NCBI GenBank assembly: GCA_946811695.1
Contig: OX328128.1
Coordinates: forward strand, 81,904,243-81,968,242
Length of the DNA stretch: 64,000 nucleotides
Source: Gonocerus acuteangulatus
Lineage: Eukaryota > Arthropoda > Insecta > Hemiptera > Coreidae
Reading direction: 5' to 3'
Shown: positions 33,641 through 44,533 of the stretch, one piece after another
How the letters are laid out: each line of letters opens with the position of its first letter
Position numbering within the stretch: position 1 is the stretch's first letter
Translations under genes and position numbers: made by a program
The notes under the pieces: model-generated
What the model was told of the DNA's origin: nothing
The model's input: the letters and a program-made list of their open reading frames with translations, nothing else
The model's database searches: none

Positions 33641-33790
33641 ATGGTTGACCGTAGATGATGCAAGGTAGGGATTGTCGGGGTTCGGTCACTGCTACTTAAT
33701 AAAACTACATTTTATCATAAAAATGGTTTTATTGTGCTGACGTTTCGGCTTGAACTTCAAGCCTTCATCAGGGCGATGGAAAGATAGAGA
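33641..33790 (-). repeat. Penelope-like terminal repeat
   Basis: TTGAGAGGAGATGGTTGACC, GATGATGCAAGGTAGGGATT, GGGGTTCGGTCACTGCTAC and the minus-strand hammerhead core all match the 53783-54138 insertion. Confidence 0.6.
33743..33771 (-). ncRNA. Hammerhead ribozyme core, GGCTTGA stem family
   Basis: Minus strand CTGATGA, 7-bp stem II GGCTTGA/TCAAGCC with loop AGT, then GAAACGTC. Identical in stem II to the core at 54055-54087. All core positions conserved. Confidence 0.65.
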
Positions 33791-34586
33791 ACTATTCCTC
33801 ACAAATGCGGGATCATTTCTCTGAATTAATTTTAAATTAAATTACTTTAACTAAAAAACTATTAACATTTAAATTACTTTAATTTTACGACCTAGTATTT
33901 ATTGAGTGATTGTTAACCTCCCTCCTAGTAACTGATTTTCAGGAACGGGTTCCTCACAACTGTTATTCTATTGATACTCAGGTTAGCAAATCCAAACTTC
34001 AAAATTATGAACCTTAACATAAAATTATCAAAATTAAAATAGACCTTAGCATGACTTAATTTATGACACCCGAAGATAACAGGTTCAAAACGTCGCAATT
34101 ATAACTCAAAGTTTCTAAAAAAATGTGGGGAGCAACACCCGTTATTTATTTCAAGAATCTATTGTTCCTTCCCCACCCTCACCTTCAACAGATATTTCTG
34201 AGAGTTTAAAGGTTGGTAATAAAAGGCCGAACATCCGGAAAAACAACACGGAGAAATGTAGAGAAAGAGAGAGAGTAGAGATCGGAAGTAGAGGGAATGG
34301 AGGATTAACTTATTCAAAAGATCTGCTTTAATTTGGGAAATGGCGGGAATTCCCTGAATAATTGAGCGGGAAACTGATTTAAAGCTCTCTAGAGACCCGT
34401 CGTCATTCCGGGCTTTTCCTATTAAACTTACATATGCACATGGAGGTAGGTAACATTTCTGCGCTTTTTCTAAAACATTATAGGTCTCAAAGGGCAGGAA
34501 GAAAAGCGACCTATTGGTGGTGACTAAAATGAAATGTGGAATTTCAGTAATTATTATGTCTTACAGAGAATTATATTATTTAACCA
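33791..34586. other. Unassigned sequence
   Basis: No feature recognised apart from a weak 68-codon frame at 34125 without motif. Confidence 0.35.
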
Positions 34587-34997
34587 GGCCATTCACCTGC
34601 AGTACGACTTAGTAGGACTACTAGTTGGATAGTCGACTCCAGTCATGCTACGACTTGCTATCCAACTAGCGATCCAACTAGCGATCCAACTTTAGTCCTC
34701 GTCTGTTTTCAGGACTGTGTACGTAGCTCACGCTCCGAAAAATGTATCGAGTGAAGACCGAAGACGCCCGAAGGTCAAGCACTGACTGAGGTAAGTTGGA
34801 CGACTTTGATCCGACTCCCACACTCACGCTCCAACTCCGTCACCAGTCGGATGTCGGACCTTCGAGTCGTCCCACTAAATGTTCCGACTCGTCCAACAAG
34901 ACTTCCAACAATCCAACAAGCCCCCGACAATCCGACTAGTGGTCCGACTTCGGAAGTTGGACCACTAGTCGTACTGCAAATCAAAACGTGAATGGCC
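34587..34997. mobile_element. Non-autonomous TIR element with CGACT/TCCAACT motif clusters
   Basis: Left end GGCCATTCACCTGCAGTACG, right end the complement of GGCCATTCACGTTTTGATTT then GCAGTACGACT. The right end has a 10-bp insertion relative to the left. The interior is crowded with short motifs of the form TCC(A/G)ACT in both orientations. GGCCATTCAC ends are reminiscent of PIF/Harbinger-like MITEs. GC-rich relative to its flanks. No ORF. Confidence 0.6.
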
Positions 34998-35263
34998 CGC
35001 TTTATTTATTTATTAATTAACGCTACAAGGCGATAAACAATTGTATCATTATTCATAAGAACAACAACAAAAAAAGCAATTGTAATAAATTGAGAAGTTG
35101 TAAAGTGTAACGGTACTTAAGTTTTTTATTTAGTCTTATTAGTTATGTATATTTTTGTATGTATGTGTATCTATATACAATTATTAATTATCTGCTAGTG
35201 TCTTTGCTCATGGGTTGGATTCGGCCTTCCTGGCCGTCCCTAGGCCTACCCAGCCTTTAATGA
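34998..35263. other. Unassigned spacer
   Basis: TTGGATTCGGCCTTCCTGGCCGTCC and CTAGGCCTACCCAGCC next to the SINE tail might be part of another small element. Nothing firmer. Confidence 0.3.
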
Positions 35264-35313
35264 TTTTTTTTTTTTTTTTACGGCGCATCGACAAATCTTG
35301 GCCATTAGCGCCG
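35264..35313 (-). repeat. Isolated SINE 3' tail
   Basis: Reverse orientation: CGGCGCTAATGGCCAAGATT, TGTCGATGCGCCG and an A-tail. The first and last six bases (CGGCGC/GCGCCG) form a stem. Heads (tRNA or 5S) are absent, so this is either a severely 5'-truncated SINE or a tail-only copy. Confidence 0.7.
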
Positions 35314-36800
35314 AACAAATGAATTTCTTAATGGGTATCCTGGTGCTAATGACCCTAGCAGTCGAAGCAGCAAAGGGGAAAATCAGGCAGCCGGAGCATA
35401 GTACTGACCACACTATCTCTCTACAGCCCCATATGAATGAGATACCTCTATTATATACCTCTGTTACGGGAATAATTTATATTTTTTTTATATATATATT
35501 AACTTTACATTGGTTGTTATTTATATATTACTTTTTTTTTTTATTTTGGTGCATCTACTACTGTGGGTGGTCATTAGCACCAATTTATATATTACTCAAT
35601 TTATTATTATTTAACATCTTTATTTCGATTGCATCGCATTAGGAATAGTTACACGTTTCGATTTGAGATAATATAGAATTTAGCTAATAGTTAATTCATT
35701 TGTTAAATTTTTTTTTTTTATTTTATCTATTTCTTAATTATGTTCAGTATAAGCCAAAACACACCACACATAGACATGCGTTCATAAAAACGAAGCTATT
35801 TCAAAGAGTGCTAATCTGAAATTAGACGGAAAGTAAATCTGAAATATGCCCCACCGAAGGAGGTAACATCTAGGAATGGTAAAGGTCCGCTCAGGAAATA
35901 AAAGGTGAAATATTCCTGCATGAACCACTTTTGTGAAGAGAAGTGTATAAAGAGACACGAAATTACTCCATAAGAACGTCCCGGACCTTGACAGGTTGAG
36001 AAATGTGAAGCATCCCTGAAAAGGGGGCCCACATGTGGGTCATCTGTCAAGATGTCATGTTCAGCCATAGTATAGTAGCCACAAGATCATGTGGGCTTGT
36101 CACGAAACAAGGGGAAGCAAAAAAAAAAATAAAAATGTATTCTATATTTTTCATCTCCAAGGAATTCGGATAGTGTATACTGTACTACGATGACGGATTA
36201 CTGTCAATAATAATATGAAGAATGATAAACCCGTAAAATGCCTTTGGAACAAATGGGTGCAAATCAGAACCCCAGAGGCCTGGGGTCGGACACGCCAAAA
36301 CGTAGATACCCAGAGAACCAAAAGCTTTTAGAAGTGGATGCATCAAAATGAACATAAAAGAAAATAGAAGAAAGGTAAAAAAGACTTACTTGATCATATG
36401 ACAAGCAAGTGAAAAGAACACGAAAAAAAATTAGCTCTCAAAGTTCGACCTTACGCTGTCTCCAGATCGCTTGGTGTACGGTAAAATGCAATATTAACTT
36501 TGAAATAGACCTGCCAGCAAGAACAGACTAAAATATTTTAATTAGGTTGCACAATATAACAAATAGACAACATTATGTGTAGTTTTCACCCAAGTAGGAG
36601 CTGATATCTACAGTGTTGTCTACATTGCCGATAAAGACAATGAACAAACATTAAAGCTGGCCAGAGAATTATATTGAATTATGCATATATAAAGAGAGAT
36701 AATCTAAACTCTATTTGTTCGAAACTTTAATTAATATAGCAACCTTAACATTTGTACAACGGAGGTCAGAAGAGCTTTAGATCATTTTATCGTCATTTGA
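35314..36800. other. Unassigned AT-rich sequence
   Basis: An 85-codon minus-strand frame (35811-36068) has balanced composition but no motif or splice support. Confidence 0.35.
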
Positions 36801-37213
36801 GGATTACCTGCTACGTCTTAAGTAGTAGGCATTTCTACAAACAGTGTTAGGAATGTAAATGTTATTAGAGGATTACCTGCTACGTCTTAAGTAGTAGGCA
36901 TTTCTACGAACAGTGTTAGGAATGTAAATGTTATTAGAGGATTACCTGCTACGTCTTAAGTAGTAGGCATTTCTACAAACAGTGTTAGGAATGTAAATGT
37001 TATTAGAGGATTACCTGCTACGTCTTAAGTAGTAGGCATTTCTACAAACAGTGTTAGGAATGTAAATGTTATTTGAGGATTACCTACTACGTCTTAAGTA
37101 GTAGGCATTTCTACAAACAGTGTTAGGAATGTAAATGTTATTTGAGGATTACCTACTACGTCTTAAGTAGTAGGCATTTCTACAAACAGTGTTACGAATG
37201 TAAATGTTATTAG
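36801..37213 (+). repeat. 69-bp tandem array, six units, upstream of the R2-like ORF
   Basis: Units begin GGATTACCT(G/A)CTACGTC at 36801, 36870, 36939, 37008, 37077 and 37146. Each contains CTACGTCTTAAGTAG (imperfect dyad), GGCATTTCTAC and CAGTGTTAGGAATG. Differences are single bases. Position directly upstream of the R2-like reading frame suggests a repeated 5' UTR, but that is inference. Confidence 0.9.
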
Positions 37214-37269
37214 TACGTGTGTTTTCTAAAATGGAACCACCGCTGCCAATGAAGAACCATTATTAAATA

Positions 37270-37665
37270 ATGCAGGCAAATGACAGTAGGAATACTGTTA
37301 ATGTAGGACAGTCTGTTTGGGTGAAGCGTAGTAACGGCACTTTGCAGGAAGCTACCGTCGTTTCAGTAATTAGTGATTAGTACTCGTATCAAGGAGGAAA
37401 TATCCAAGTAAGTGTGGAATGGGATGATGATTCAGGGGATCTATTGGGGAAATTAGTTTCTATAGAGAATATCCTGCTTCAGAATCCTCTCTCTAATCAT
37501 AGAGTCAACAATAAATCGGATACTGAAGACGAAATAAACGAGAAAGATGAAAACCAATTATCGGAACAGCTAATTAGTAAGAAATTATGCCCCGTATGTA
37601 AAATTACTTGTAAAAATGAAAAAAGGGTTAAGTTGCATATTGCCAAAACCCATCCAGGACATTAA
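37270..37665 (+). pseudogene. R2-like LINE N-terminus: kinesin-13-like domain plus C2H2 zinc finger
   Basis: From ATG at 37270 the frame reads VGQSVWVKRSNGTLQEATVV, meets one TAG at about residue 37, and continues GGNIQVSVEWDDDSGD and GKLVSIENILLQNP. This follows the N-terminal domain of kinesin-13/KIF2 proteins (V-G-x-x-V-x-I-K-R-S-D-G-x-I-x-x-A-x-V, then V-T-V-E-W, then G-K-E-V-x-L-E-x-I-x-x-L-N-P). Near the end sits CPVCKITCKNEKRVKLHIAK followed by TH, a C2H2 finger (C-x2-C-x12-H-x4-H), as in R2-like LINEs. After the stop the LINE continues in another frame. Similarity to kinesin-13 is by eye and needs a profile search. Confidence 0.6.
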
Positions 37666-37669
37666 AAGC

Positions 37670-37867
37670 CATGTTCGGAAATAGAAATGAACAGAGCATC
37701 GATTCCAATATAAAGAGCCAAATTGAAAAGTGGACTAGAACATTTTAGCAGATAAATGAACAAACTGATGCGAAAATTAAGGATTTCGATGACGTTATAT
37801 CGGGCTTTCTCAAGTTTCTTAGAGATGCTAATTCAGAGATGCCTGGTCCTATTCACCCTGCATAAAG
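37670..37867 (+). pseudogene. R2-like LINE linker segment
   Basis: Frame MFGNRNEQSIDSNIKSQIEK, then WTRTF, a TAG, QINEQTDAKIKDFDDVISGF and LKFLRDANSEMPGPIHPA. The W...F, D-x-x-I-x-x-F-L and P-G-P-x-H-P words fit the linker between the N-terminal fingers and RT in this LINE group. Confidence 0.5.
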
Positions 37868-38464
37868 TTCTACAAAAAGAGGAAGGAAAATGCTACTCAG
37901 ATGCCTGATAAAGGGACTCGAACCAGCTCCAATCCACAAAGAGCAAATAAAGCTGCTAGAAGCCGACGTCAGGAACAATACAAATATGAAGTGTCCCAAT
38001 ACAATTATTATAATCGGCGAAAAAGAGGGGTAATGGATGTAATGAACGCAGATGCTCCAAGACAATGCCCTCTGAAAATGAAGGAAATTGAGCAACATTT
38101 TAGCAAAACATTCGGACTTAGAAACACGAAGATAAGGGAAGAATACCTGAAGAATTCGCCTAATCCGAATATAATTAAAGTGGATTTAAATTCATTTCAC
38201 AAGGATATAAAAAGAACATCCCTTGATACTTCTCCGGGCCCTGATCGTGTTCTTATTAGAACTATCAAGTATTTTAAAATATCTCATATCCTAAAGATTA
38301 TTGCAGAAATCATGCTCAAAATAGGATATGCTCCAGAAGCATTTCGTCAAGGCCGCACAATCTTAATCTATAAAGGAAAGGGGCCTATAAAGGAGATTTC
38401 TTCCTGGAGACCAATCACTATTTATTCTATCGTGCGTAGGATTATCGAAAACATTTTAGACTAG
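37868..38464 (+). pseudogene. R2-like LINE reverse transcriptase, N-terminal part
   Basis: Contains a basic segment (NPQRANKAARSRRQEQYKYE), then LDTSPGPDRVLIRTIKYF (RT block 1, family form S-x-G-P-D-G-I), GRTILIYKGKG (block 2, R-x-x-x-L-I-P-K-x-G) and SSWRPITIYSIVRRIIEN (block 2a, W-R-P-I-T-I-x-S-x-x-x-R). The frame stops at TAG 38462, next to a near-exact direct repeat AGAGAAAGCAAGT at 38464/38480 whose duplication shifts the frame. Before the duplication the RT would run straight into QVTFHSCQRGF apart from that TAG. Confidence 0.75.
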
Positions 38465-38474
38465 AGAAAGCAAG

Positions 38475-39581
38475 TTTTAGAGAAAGCAAGTAACATTCCA
38501 TAGTTGTCAACGAGGCTTTGTCAGCAGTCTTCCCGGAGCGCATGTAATTGCACGAGTGATAGATGCCATCCTAAAAAACGCAAAAAACAAAAATGGTGAC
38601 TGCGCCATAGCAATGCTTGACGTAACTGGGGCCTTTGATAGCATTGGTCATGAGCACATATTGAAGACAGTAGAATCTAGAGGAGTATCTCCTGACTTGG
38701 TCAATGTTATAGCTGCGCTTTTGACAAGGAACAAAATCAGAGTTAGTGTTGGACTCCATAAAAGTAATTATATTAATGTACTCAAGGGGGTTCCTCAAGG
38801 AGGTCCTTTATCGCCTACATTATTCAATCTTGCGATTCATCATCTTTACCGCGACATCTGTGATCAACAATTTGCTGATACTTATGGCTACAAGCTGGAG
38901 AACTCAAAGAGAACAGTCATATTGAATGGGTTTGCTGAAGATCAAGCTGTCTGCTGTCGAGATGTAAAATCAGCTGAAAGGGTCATAAATAAAATACAGA
39001 CAATTTTTGAAGAGATCGGCCTTGCAGTCAATCCAAACAAAAGCACAGGCATTGTGGTTTCGGAAGGATTATTAAAGACCACGGTGCTAAAACTGGAAAA
39101 TGGTGACCAAATATATACGATTGATAAAGGCGAAAAAATCAAATATTTAGGTTGCACGTTCTCTGGTGAACTGGAATTAAATGAAAACGTGATCCAAAAA
39201 TTGAAAGAGAATCTGGATAAGATGATAACCTCCAGCCTCCTGAAACCTGATCAAAAACTTAATATTATCAATCAGTATGTATTCCCCATCTTGACCTACC
39301 CACTTCAGACTGCTCCCCTAATCAAACTTCGTCCTGCTATTCTTGAAGGTGTGGACACCATGATCAGAAGGAGCGTCAAAGCTATCATTGGTCTTCCAGC
39401 AGCAACCTCAGGCTCCATGATGTATGCACCTAGGAGATATCGGGGCCTCGGACTAGTCAGGTGTATGTGGGAAGCTCACCTTCAACATTGGTCCATAGCC
39501 CAGCGTCTGTCCATGGTCAGTGATGATTCATTTCAGTCAGTGTTTAATTGCAGTGATGCAGTAGCCAATTGTGCAGGATGA
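38475..39581 (+). pseudogene. R2-like LINE reverse transcriptase, catalytic core
   Basis: Shows CQRGFVSSLPGAHVIARVID (block 3), AIAMLDVTGAFDSIGHEHIL (block A with catalytic Asp, family D-x-x-x-A-F-D-S-x-x-H), GVPQGGPLSPTLFNLAI (block B), GFAEDQAVCC (block C) and NPNKSTGIV with YLGCTFSG. Block C normally reads F-A-D-D; here the first Asp is Glu (FAED), a change expected to abolish polymerisation. The ORF ends CSDAVANCAG without the CCHC and endonuclease, which follow in another frame after about 80 bp. Length and order otherwise fit the family. Confidence 0.8.
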
Positions 39582-39659
39582 CTTAACGTCCTCCAACACC
39601 AGTATTAGGAAGATAAGACAATCCCTCTGAGAGGGGGCATTTCAAGAATGGGCATCCTG

Positions 39660-40368
39660 CAAATGGCAAGGTGTTGGAGTCCGGTATTTTAAAGACACTC
39701 CGAAGGCGAATAAGTTTATGACTGAAAAACAAGTTTTGGCAGGCTCGGAATGGACTAATGCGATTAAACTGAATGTAAATTATGCACCTCTTCGTGGTGT
39801 GCCAGGTGTAAGTGGACGAATTTTGGGTGAAGTAGGGCCCCTCTGCCGCAAATGTAGAGAGACTGAAACACCAGCTCACGTGCTGGGAAAATGCCCCTAC
39901 AACTCCCTTCTCGTCACCAGGCGGCACCACAATGTTAAAAAAGAAATTCAAAACCTCCTGGAAAAAAAGGACTATGCCTGTTTCGACGAGGTTTACTGCA
40001 TCGACTCAGAGGGTTCAACTAGATTTATAGATGTTTTGGGATTCCATAAGAAAAGTAGAAAAGCCCTAATCGTCGACCCTACGGTGAGATATGAATGCAA
40101 TGACCTCGACCAGGCCTCAAAAGTCGACAAAGAGAAGAAGGCTATTTATGAGAAATGCATCCCTTACCTAAAGGAGAAGTACCTAGAAACGTACGGAGAA
40201 AGAGATTTAGAGGTAAGAGGGCTTTGGTTCGGGGCAAGAGGTGCCATTCCTAGGAGTACAGCAGAATTCTTCCAAGAGTGTGACATTAAATTCGAACATT
40301 TGCACAAATTGGCTGAGTCTATCATTGTAGACTCGCTAGGAATTCTTCATCACCACTTATACAATTAA
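39660..40368 (+). pseudogene. R2-like LINE C-terminus: CCHC knuckle and restriction-like endonuclease
   Basis: Contains GVRYFKDTPKANKF, TEKQVLAGSEWTNAIKL, then CRKCRETETPAHVLGKC (CCHC, C-x2-C-x7-H-x4-C). The endonuclease follows: RFIDVLGFHKKSRKALIVDP, TVRYE, KEKKAIYEKCIPYLKEKY and GLWFGARGAIPRSTAEFF. In R2 the C-terminal PD-(D/E)-x-K-type nuclease nicks the target. The ALIVDPTVRYE and K-K-A-I-Y words mark it. The C-terminal 216 residues from Met at 39718 are uninterrupted to a normal stop. Confidence 0.8.
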
Positions 40369-40600
40369 GCAAAAGGAGGATAAACATGAAGGACCATCAC
40401 AGGAGAAGATATTCTCCGAGTTAACGATCTGTCTTTTTTTTTCTTTCTTTTTTTTAAAATAACATATTTTGGGACTCTTTTTTGGAAGACGAATGAATCT
40501 CCTACTAGGAGTGATAAGTAGGCTGTGTGGTAGCAACCCATCAACATCCCAAGTCAGAGCACTTCTTGATAGTGCTCGCAAATATAATGAGTGTTTCTAA

Positions 40601-41629
40601 ATGAAATCTTGGAAACATAGAGTTTTAAATTTTAACGTCCATTTATTATTGACACGAATTTTAACCTGTATAGGTTAAACTCCTGTTACTGTTAACCATA
40701 GATAACGGGTCATCTCTAGGTTAGATGTTTCTTGACACTATTCCGGGGCGCCCCAATGTCAAGAAATATTATACTTACTAATTGATAATGAACTTATAGT
40801 ATGACGGGAGCCGTGCAATTATAATCTGCACAAAATTATGTAGTAGCGTTAATTTTGATGATACATTATTTAACGCAATAAAATAACTACTTATCTGCCG
40901 TGACGAAGCACGGGTATTCAGGTAGTTTGTATATAACGTAGTGTTCTATTGAAACACCAGCAAGCCTATTCGTTTCTATGCGAAGGTATGTGATTATCGG
41001 TAGATTGTTTCTTGTAGAGGTGAGATTTGTATTTTTGGTAAATATTAAAAGAGGGTAGGTCCTATTATTGAGTTTGCAAGCATTCTATAGTTGGTAGATC
41101 ATCACAATAAGCTGATATTTAAGATTAATAATGTTTTTTTTTTAGATTAGAGGGTATGTAGTTTCTATAAGTAACTAGTTATTAACAAGTAACTGGTGAC
41201 CCGCTGACCTCGAACAATAGCAACTGGCTTCTAATTGAATCCTTGAAAAGTTCCATTAAAATGCAGGAAATCTAATGTAAAACCCCTTAGCTGTTATGAA
41301 ACAGTCCTCGACTAATATAAATGTTAATGGAGGCGAATGCCAAGGAATTGAAAATGTAAATAAATCAATGATTATGTAAGGAGAGATGATATTAAAACTA
41401 GGGGAGGGTGGTTAGGAAGGATATTGGCCTGCTCCCCTCCACCAGGGGTGAGGCAAGGAGCGGGGAGATGATAAGCGTTATCAGTAAATAATAAAACTAG
41501 TGATAGAGGTATGTATAATTGTATATATTATTATAAATTACCTATATGTTAAATATATTAAAAAAAAAAAATGTTATTTTTGTGCTTATGTGTATATTTG
41601 AGCAGATGGTAATATGTGTCACTGCTATT
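40601..41629. other. Mixed repeat debris
   Basis: AAATTTTAACGTCCATTTAT (40622) recurs from 27019. GACGAAGCACGGGTATTCAG (40902) is a common retroelement-end string, the reverse of the ACTAGCTGTTACCCGG motif at 11946. No gene. Confidence 0.4.
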
Positions 41630-41743
41630 TTAGCACTTTCCTCCGAAGGAAAGTAGCTATTGAGGTTGCTCTCATGACGGAATTTTTGAAAAATTTCTTA
41701 AAATCTTCATCGATCCTACCTAGAATCGAAAATGACACCCGTT

Positions 41744-41808
<65 letters not shown>

Positions 41809-42728
41809 TGTTAACACGATAGCGGCCAGAGATTTTGTTTTTTCTTCACGAAACGTGATAGTTAGCGTTCAATTAGCAAACGATTCAACGAGTTCGTTAA
41901 CCACCAAAATCGGTCCACCGGGAGGGGGGGGGGGGTTTACCCCGGACCCAAAACACTAATTTGACCATGCCAGCCGTAGTTTTTGTTATATTTCAACGAA
42001 ATTCGGTATTTGTTATGTTGATCTGAAGAGAGAAATGCGTTGTAAAAATAAACTAAATCGGTTCATTAGGAGAGGGGGTTTACTCCGGACCCACATTACC
42101 AATTTGCCACTACCAGCCGTAAATTTTGTTACATTTCAACGAAACACGGTATTCGTGGTAGTAATCAACAGAGAAAAAATGGGTTGTAAAAAAAAAACTA
42201 AATCGGGTTATTTGGAGGGGGGGTTTACTCCGGACCTAAAGTACTAATATACTCATACCGGTCGTAATTTCTTTTGTATTGTAACGAAACTCGGTAAACG
42301 TCGTGGGTATCTCATGAGAAAGAAGTGTTGTAAAAATGAAGTAAATCGGTCTATCGGAAAGGAGGGTTTACTTAAAACTCTGTTTCATTAGAATTAACCG
42401 GCCACACGTAGGTTCCCAAAGCCGCCACGAAGAGCGCTATCTCCCACTAGGGGGACTGTATCCTATTCCTGCGTCAGTTCAAAAGACGGAATATGAAGTT
42501 TTTGTGTATTTATTAAGTAGTACAGTATCATGTATAAACATAACTCTGGAAGCAAATTCATTACGAAATTAATAATTGAACAATTCCCATAAGAAATGTA
42601 AATGAGCAGAACTACTCATGTTTTTATTTTATTTATATAGGTTATTTACAGCAAATTATTCAGTAATGTAGTCTACACTACAAAAATTCTGAGGAAAGTG
42701 CTTAGTTATGTAGCTCCTGCGTGACGGA
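41630..42728 (-). mobile_element. Helentron-like element, family A copy 5, reverse
   Basis: A full-length reverse copy. The plus strand starts TTAGCACTTTCCTCCGAAGG (3' hairpin end), then a TA tract (41749-41804), cores with GGTTTACCCCGGACCC and GGTTTACTCCGGACCC, CGAAGAGCGCTATCTCCCAC, and GAGGAAAGTGCTTAG then GCTCCTGCGTGACGGA (5' end). Both subterminal repeats are intact. Confidence 0.75.
41749..41804. repeat. TA microsatellite inside family A copy 5
   Basis: About 28 TA units. Confidence 0.95.
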
Positions 42729-42734
42729 CTTTTT

Positions 42735-43274
42735 TGTACTACTATCTGTTACTAAGTGTGTCATGCTACACCTACTTTCTGCCCATGACTCTCCCCGTAT
42801 CAAGATCTACCTGTATACCCAGTTACGCCAAAATCGGCCAAACGGTGTGAATTTGTTTATATCTGTCTACCTATCTGTTGAAACAGCCAACAGAGGCCAG
42901 CACCACAGCATTTCATAAAACAGCCGATAGAGGCCAGCACCACAGCCTGCGAGTAGATAGCTCTTCTCAAAGAAAGGCCAGCACTCCTTAGTTAGACAGT
43001 GACTGTTGATATAAAATTGAAATAAACTGCATTACATGATTATATAATGATGTAAAGTCATCAATGAGTTAGAGTTATTTAATTTTAAAGAAGATCAACA
43101 AATAAATTTGAGACATTATTCAAAATGGCCGTCAGAAGATGAATGGTTCAGTGTAGCCAATTTTTCTTGAACAAAAGTTTTGACCTTTTGACCAAATTTT
43201 GAAATTTGACTATTTTGACCTAGTCTAGGAGATTCCCGTATCAAGACCTATACGGACAAACAGACACTCACGTG

Positions 43275-43324
<50 letters not shown>
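42735..43324 (+). repeat. Family C dispersed repeat ending in a TA tract
   Basis: Starts ACTATCTGTTACTAAGTGTG then ATGCTACACCTACTTTCTG, includes GCCAAAATCGGCCAAACGG and two AACAGCC(A/G)A(C/T)AGAGGCCAGC repeats, and ends CAAACAGACACTCACGTG at a TA tract (43276-43324). Words recur near 9054-9200 and 11946. Non-coding; class uncertain. Confidence 0.5.
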
Positions 43325-43326
<2 letters not shown>

Positions 43327-43790
43327 TGTCCCTCTGTTTTAGCACTTTTTAGCAAACGACCGAACGAGATCGTTAACCACCAAAATCGGTCCACAGGGAG
43401 GGGGGTTACCCCGTACCCAAAACGGTAATTCGAGCATGCCAGCCGTAGTTTTTGCTATATTTCAACGAAACTCGGTATTGTTCATGGTCATTAAAAGGGA
43501 AAGGTCCGTTGTCATAAAAAAAACTAAATCCGGTCATTAAAAGAAGGGTTTAATCCGGAGCGAAATTACTAATTCGGACCAACCGGTCGTAATTTCTGTT
43601 GTATTGTAACGAAACTCAGATAATCATAATAATAATATCTCATTAGAAAAGAGTGTTGTAAATGAATCGGTCTATCGGAAGGGGGGTGGGGGCTACTTTG
43701 TACTATGTTTGAATAGAATTTTCCATCGAAACGTAAGTTGGCAAAGCTGACGCTAGGAGTGCTTCTGTCTCACAAGTCCAGCTTACAACC
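43325..43790 (-). mobile_element. Diverged family A copy 6, both ends lost
   Basis: Core landmarks ACCACCAAAATCGGTCC, ATTTCAACGAAACTCGG and AAAATTACTAATTCGG remain in reverse order, with many substitutions. It stops near CACAAGTCCAGC. Older than the other copies. Confidence 0.55.
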
Positions 43791-44204
43791 TTATCAATGG
43801 GAATTTTTATTTAAGTTTCAACTTCAGCTTTGGCTAAGTATTGATGAATACAAAACATTCTCTCCCTTTCCTGACCTCACGAAGCCTCCAAACAATATAT
43901 AAGTATTTATACCAATGAGTTATCAACAATACATTTAAATATCCCCCCGAAATAGTTGAGATTAGGAAATACCCTATGAGGGGGATTGAGGAGGATCTAA
44001 TCAAGACTTCATTAAGGAGTTAGGAGGGCAAAGTAGAAGGAATGGGGGGGGGGCGGAGTAGGAAAGAAGAATTCTGCTGAGCTGGAAGGTTGGCAATTGG
44101 TGGTAACACTGTTATCTACCAATAGTGCCAACTTATTCACTATTCCAGATGGACTCTCCTTGCTCACACAGCTCTTCTTCATTTAAAACTGTATATGTAT
44201 GCAA

Positions 44205-44206
<2 letters not shown>

Positions 44207-44265
<59 letters not shown>

Positions 44266-44283
44266 TAGATAGATAGATAGATA
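44207..44283. repeat. TA then GATA microsatellite
   Basis: About 30 TA units followed by five GATA units. Confidence 0.95.
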
Positions 44284-44302
44284 TTATATTATTATATATA
44301 CG

Positions 44303-44450
44303 AGGGGGGGGGGGGGTCTGAAAAGTTTCCTACCTATCAAAAATACTAGACATTTTTTTCTGTATTTTTTTAATATTTTTAACAGTCTCCTTGTAACTCT
44401 ACACATTTCTCCCGGCGATGCTCCCATCTATGTAACCCGTCCAAAAAGTA

Positions 44451-44460
<10 letters not shown>
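44303..44460 (-). pseudogene. mariner C-terminal fragment with terminal repeat
   Basis: The minus strand reads LDGLHRWEHRREKCVELQGD and ends in ETFQTPP at a G-run. This parallels the mariner transposase C-terminus (L...R-W-x-K-C-I-x-x-x-G-D-Y-V-E). The plus strand begins TACGAGG(G)n, a typical mariner end. The run of about 13 G is an expansion. Only the last 45 residues remain. Confidence 0.5.
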
Positions 44461-44521
<61 letters not shown>

Positions 44522-44533
44522 AGAGAGAGAGAT
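44458..44533. repeat. GA microsatellite
   Basis: About 36 GA units with two GGGAGA interruptions. Confidence 0.95.

Larger units (their letters stand above)
37240..40600 (+). mobile_element. R2-like LINE with restriction-like endonuclease, decayed
   Basis: One plus-strand element spread over three frames. In order: N-terminal domain resembling kinesin-13 and a C2H2 finger (37270-37665), linker (37670-37867), RT palm N-part (37868-38464), RT core (38475-39581), CCHC knuckle and C-terminal endonuclease (39660-40368). The order finger - RT - CCHC - C-terminal endonuclease defines the early-branching R2/NeSL-like LINEs, in contrast to Jockey/RTE types that carry an N-terminal APE. The 3' limit near 40600 is a guess. 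Inactive. Confidence 0.8.

Noticed and set aside
35811..36068. An 85-codon minus-strand coding exon
   Set aside because: Composition is acceptable but neither splice borders nor a recognisable motif support it.
36801..37213. A CRISPR array
   Set aside because: The whole 69-bp unit is repeated; there are no variable spacers.
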